The translations under genes and the position numbers were made by a program. From Mycocentrospora acerina (lineage: Eukaryota > Ascomycota > Dothideomycetes > Pleosporales): a DNA stretch of 64,000 bases. Where the stretch lies: positions 62,001 through 126,000 of the forward strand of contig JAKUHH010000027.1 in the NCBI GenBank assembly GCA_022701365.1, written 5' to 3'. This document shows positions 61,927 through 64,000 of the stretch, piece by piece (position 1 is the stretch's first letter; each line of letters begins with the position of its first letter). The notes under the pieces were generated by a model that was not told where the DNA came from, did not search any database, and was given only the letters and a program-made list of their open reading frames with translations.

Positions 61927-62549
61927 TCATTTTTGCGGTTTTGGTGACGAGGTTGTCGCTGTACTGCTCGCCTCATCGCTGATGTCACCGAAGCCAAGAT
62001 TCCTGAACGAGTCCGGAGCCATGAGATTCCTAAATGGAGGGTTAGTTAGAATCCTAGTTATCGAGATGTCACAGACGAAGAATAGCCAGCTCATCTCGGA
62101 AACCCAAATACAACAGATACGTACCTGTCCATCCGACAGGATAAATAAGACTTGGACAAGTTGCGGCATTCGTCGTCGTTGGTCCCTCGATGGGACTTTA
62201 TGCATTTCAAGTACGACATCATGATGTGCTTGCATTCCCCTAGTAGGATCTGTCAGTTGTGGAACTGAATATTGAGCATAAGTGTGCAAGGTGTGCGGTC
62301 TGTCGGTGCCGGATGTCGGTCGAATAGGTGTGGAAGACGAAGGGGCGAACGTACCATCGTGATCGAGGGGGAAGGAGCCGCGCTCAGGTCTATTGAGATT
62401 GTGTGAGTCAGCATCTGAATGTAAAGTGGATGCTTGGGACAATGCCAGAAGCGTCCGCATCCTCACAGCGCAACAAGACATTGAGTGTAAACGTACGGAT
62501 TCGGCTTCTGAATCTTTTGCCCCAGTCCTGCTCCACCAAAAGACGCCAT
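61927..62549 (-). CDS. COX19: COX19, cytochrome c oxidase assembly factor (twin CX9C)
   Basis: Four exons on the minus strand: 62549-62497, 62389-62355, 62239-62125 and 62029-61927, giving 101 aa. A 211-codon ORF spanning the locus in another reading hides it. The chain starts MASFGGAGLGQKIQKPNPPERGSFPLDHDGECK; the PPERGSFPLDHDGEC block is diagnostic of Cox19. Both twin CX9C motifs are intact: C-KHIMMSYLK-C and C-RNLSKSYLS-C, followed by RMDRNLMAPDSFRNLGF. The first three donors are all GTACGT and acceptors are CAATAG, CTACTAG and CATTTAG. The protein is imported to the mitochondrial intermembrane space by the Mia40 disulfide relay and helps deliver copper during cytochrome oxidase assembly. 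The Ser/Thr-rich tail is unremarkable. Confidence 0.95.
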
Positions 62550-63046
62550 TTCCAGCCAACAATTATCCTAGTACGAAAACTACAAAGACGGTTTACTCTT
62601 TCACAATCAGGTCGCAGAAAAAGAGTCGTTGTGGTGGGCGAGTAAGCTGTCCTGATAAATTAGTTGGATGCATGGTCTGACGTCCAGCTTGGGCTGGCCT
62701 GTGCACAGACGCGTCGTTCGTCCCTGCAGATCTGGGATGACGTGCATTTGGACACCGCAGTGGCTGCACAGATCGTGGGGACAGATCAACACGGAGGGAA
62801 ATGGTGGAATGAAATATCATTGGTAGGACGTGGATCGAGCATTAATCTGGAATGCGGGTTGTGGTGGCGAGAAAGTTTTTGACAAAAGAGTTCATCAAAG
62901 CTCGATTTGTGTTTGAGGCGTCTGGTTGTCACCTCACATTAATCGACCTCATTACAGTCCTTTTTCTTACAGTAAATGCAACGGGTGGAGCGTAAAAGCA
63001 CATTTTGAGAGACAAGGTCATTTATATTGATTCTCTCTATAACAAC
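62550..63046. other. intergenic, no gene seen
   Basis: About 500 bp upstream of COX19 and downstream of the dehydrogenase. Two minus-strand ORFs of 61-75 codons (one with a CSHCGVQM fragment) are too short and lack context. Confidence 0.45.
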
Positions 63047-63927
63047 TCAATACACGGAAGGAAGTACACCCAACCTACCTCCATCAGTAGGCAGCACCGT
63101 ACCATTCTGATACGCGCCGCCTTTGCCTACCAAAAACAGCGCCACCCCTACAATGTCATTCGCAACCCCCATTCTTCCTTGCGGAACCTGATTGGTAGCA
63201 AATTTGATGGAATTCGCCGTGTTCATCTCACTCGGAAAAGGTCCAGGCGCAATGACGTTGCTTCGAATTCCCCACTCGCTCAAGAATGTGCTCATCATCT
63301 TGGACAGGTGTGCAGCTGCAGATTTGCTTGCACTGTAGGCAAGTCCAGCAGAAACCCACCTACTGTACGATGCCACGCTGGCAACAGTGATGATCTGAGC
63401 CATGCGGTCATCGTCGGCATCGACTCCTATGCTTTTCAAGTTGGATACGTCTTGCTCGCGAGTGTTGTCGGGGCCTTTGAATCGTCCTGCAGCCCATCCT
63501 CGGCGTGTATTTGCGGCTTCGAGTAATGGCAGAAATGAAGCAGACACGCCAATGACTGACTGCGTGTTTATGGCCAGAGTCTTTGTCCAGTCATCCCAGC
63601 CAGACACCATTATATCACGCAGTTGATCGATTGAAGTAGCGGCATGAATCTTCTGGCCGTTGGTAGGCCCTATGACGCCAGCATTGTTGAACAGAACATC
63701 CACGTAGCCAGACTCCTTCTTAATCTGCGATACGGCTGCATTCACAGATGCAAGGTCAGAGACATCGCAAGCTATAGCAGAGAGCACAGAAGACGAAGAC
63801 TTGTGTGCCGAGGGCGAAGATTCGAGCGTTTTAATGGCATCTTCGAGAACGTTGAGACGGCGGCCAAGAAGGTAGACTTTGGATGCGCCGTTTTGATAGA
63901 GTGCCGATGCAATTGCGAGGCCAAGTC
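63047..63927 (-). CDS. short-chain dehydrogenase/reductase (5' exon beyond window)
   Basis: The visible exon runs from 63927, after a TCGTAG acceptor, to the stop at 63047: 293 codons. The first residues are GLGLAIASALYQNGASKVYLLGR, so the N-terminal TGxxxGxG half of the Rossmann loop lies on an upstream exon outside the window. Further landmarks: ACDVSD (adenine-site Asp), LFNNAGV, the catalytic Ser in VASVASYSRW, and Y-S-A-S-K in GLAYSASKSAAAHLSKMM, then NVIAPGPFPSEM and the C-terminal GTVLPTDGG, all typical of classical SDRs. The enzyme should reduce or oxidise a carbonyl/alcohol with NAD(P)H. The long insert between NNAG and the catalytic Ser (AANTRRGWAAGRFKGPDNTREQDVSNLKSIG) is larger than usual but common in fungal members with SDR-type sorbose- or gluconate-like annotation. 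Substrate unknown. Confidence 0.87.
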
Positions 63928-64000
63928 CTACGATTGTGAGCCTAAGCCGAGGTGCATTTTTGTGGTGAGCTTCGAAGCTGCCAACTGAGCGCGGGGTAGC

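Noticed and set aside
61927..62562. 211-codon minus-strand ORF read as one protein
   Set aside because: It reads through introns. The spliced frames give a full COX19 with both CX9C motifs, so the single ORF is not the product.

Overview
This window is nuclear DNA from a filamentous ascomycete, most likely a Dothideomycete of Pleosporales type. The evidence is short spliceosomal introns of about 50-120 nt with GTAAGT/GTACGT-like donors, fungal-only families (fused P450-reductase, fungal rhodopsin-domain membrane protein, Rtp1, tripartite tRNA ligase), small secreted Cys-rich proteins, and long gene-poor stretches full of microsatellites. There is no operon structure. The contig has one assembly gap (N run 9904-10055 with poly-C on both sides). 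All product calls rest on reading motifs; no database search was run.

Layout. 1-9.6 kb looks accessory or surface-related: the 3' end of a PDR-type ABC transporter, a 3.1 kb AT-rich stretch without a convincing gene, a 98-aa secreted Cys-rich protein, a secreted beta-lactamase-like serine hydrolase and a multi-exon fungal rhodopsin-domain membrane protein. 10.9-20.6 kb is a housekeeping block: an FMN-barrel (PNPOx-like) protein divergent from a mitochondrial PPR protein, a CZIB/DUF866 zinc protein divergent from the splicing protein SmF, and Rtp1 (RNA polymerase II assembly/import). 20.6-28 kb is gene-poor and accessory: a broken gene of an NTF2-like family, a SET-domain protein and a secreted repeat protein with a poly-Asn tract. 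29-34 kb holds a secreted lipase convergent with a CYP505-type fatty-acid hydroxylase, a plausible lipid-use pair.

35-44.8 kb holds a small cyclin-like gene with an apparent frameshift, NPR3 (GATOR1/SEACIT, nitrogen-TORC1 signalling), the tRNA ligase TRL1 and a seven-TM-type membrane protein. 44.8-53.5 kb is mostly microsatellite- and minisatellite-rich sequence around SFT2 (Golgi vesicle fusion). A bHLH transcription factor with an unusually long loop lies at 53.6-55.2 kb. 55.2-60.2 kb has no intact gene but holds two diverged copies of one membrane-protein-like relic. The right end carries an NmrA-like oxidoreductase, the four-exon mitochondrial assembly factor COX19 and a short-chain dehydrogenase whose 5' exon lies beyond the window.

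I found no clear new multi-gene system. The most unusual items are the relic pair at 56/58-59 kb, the two-lesion pseudogene at 23.5 kb, a probable GC-AG intron in the CYP505 gene, an intron made of minisatellite in the CZIB gene, and the poly-Asn/nonapeptide-repeat secreted protein.
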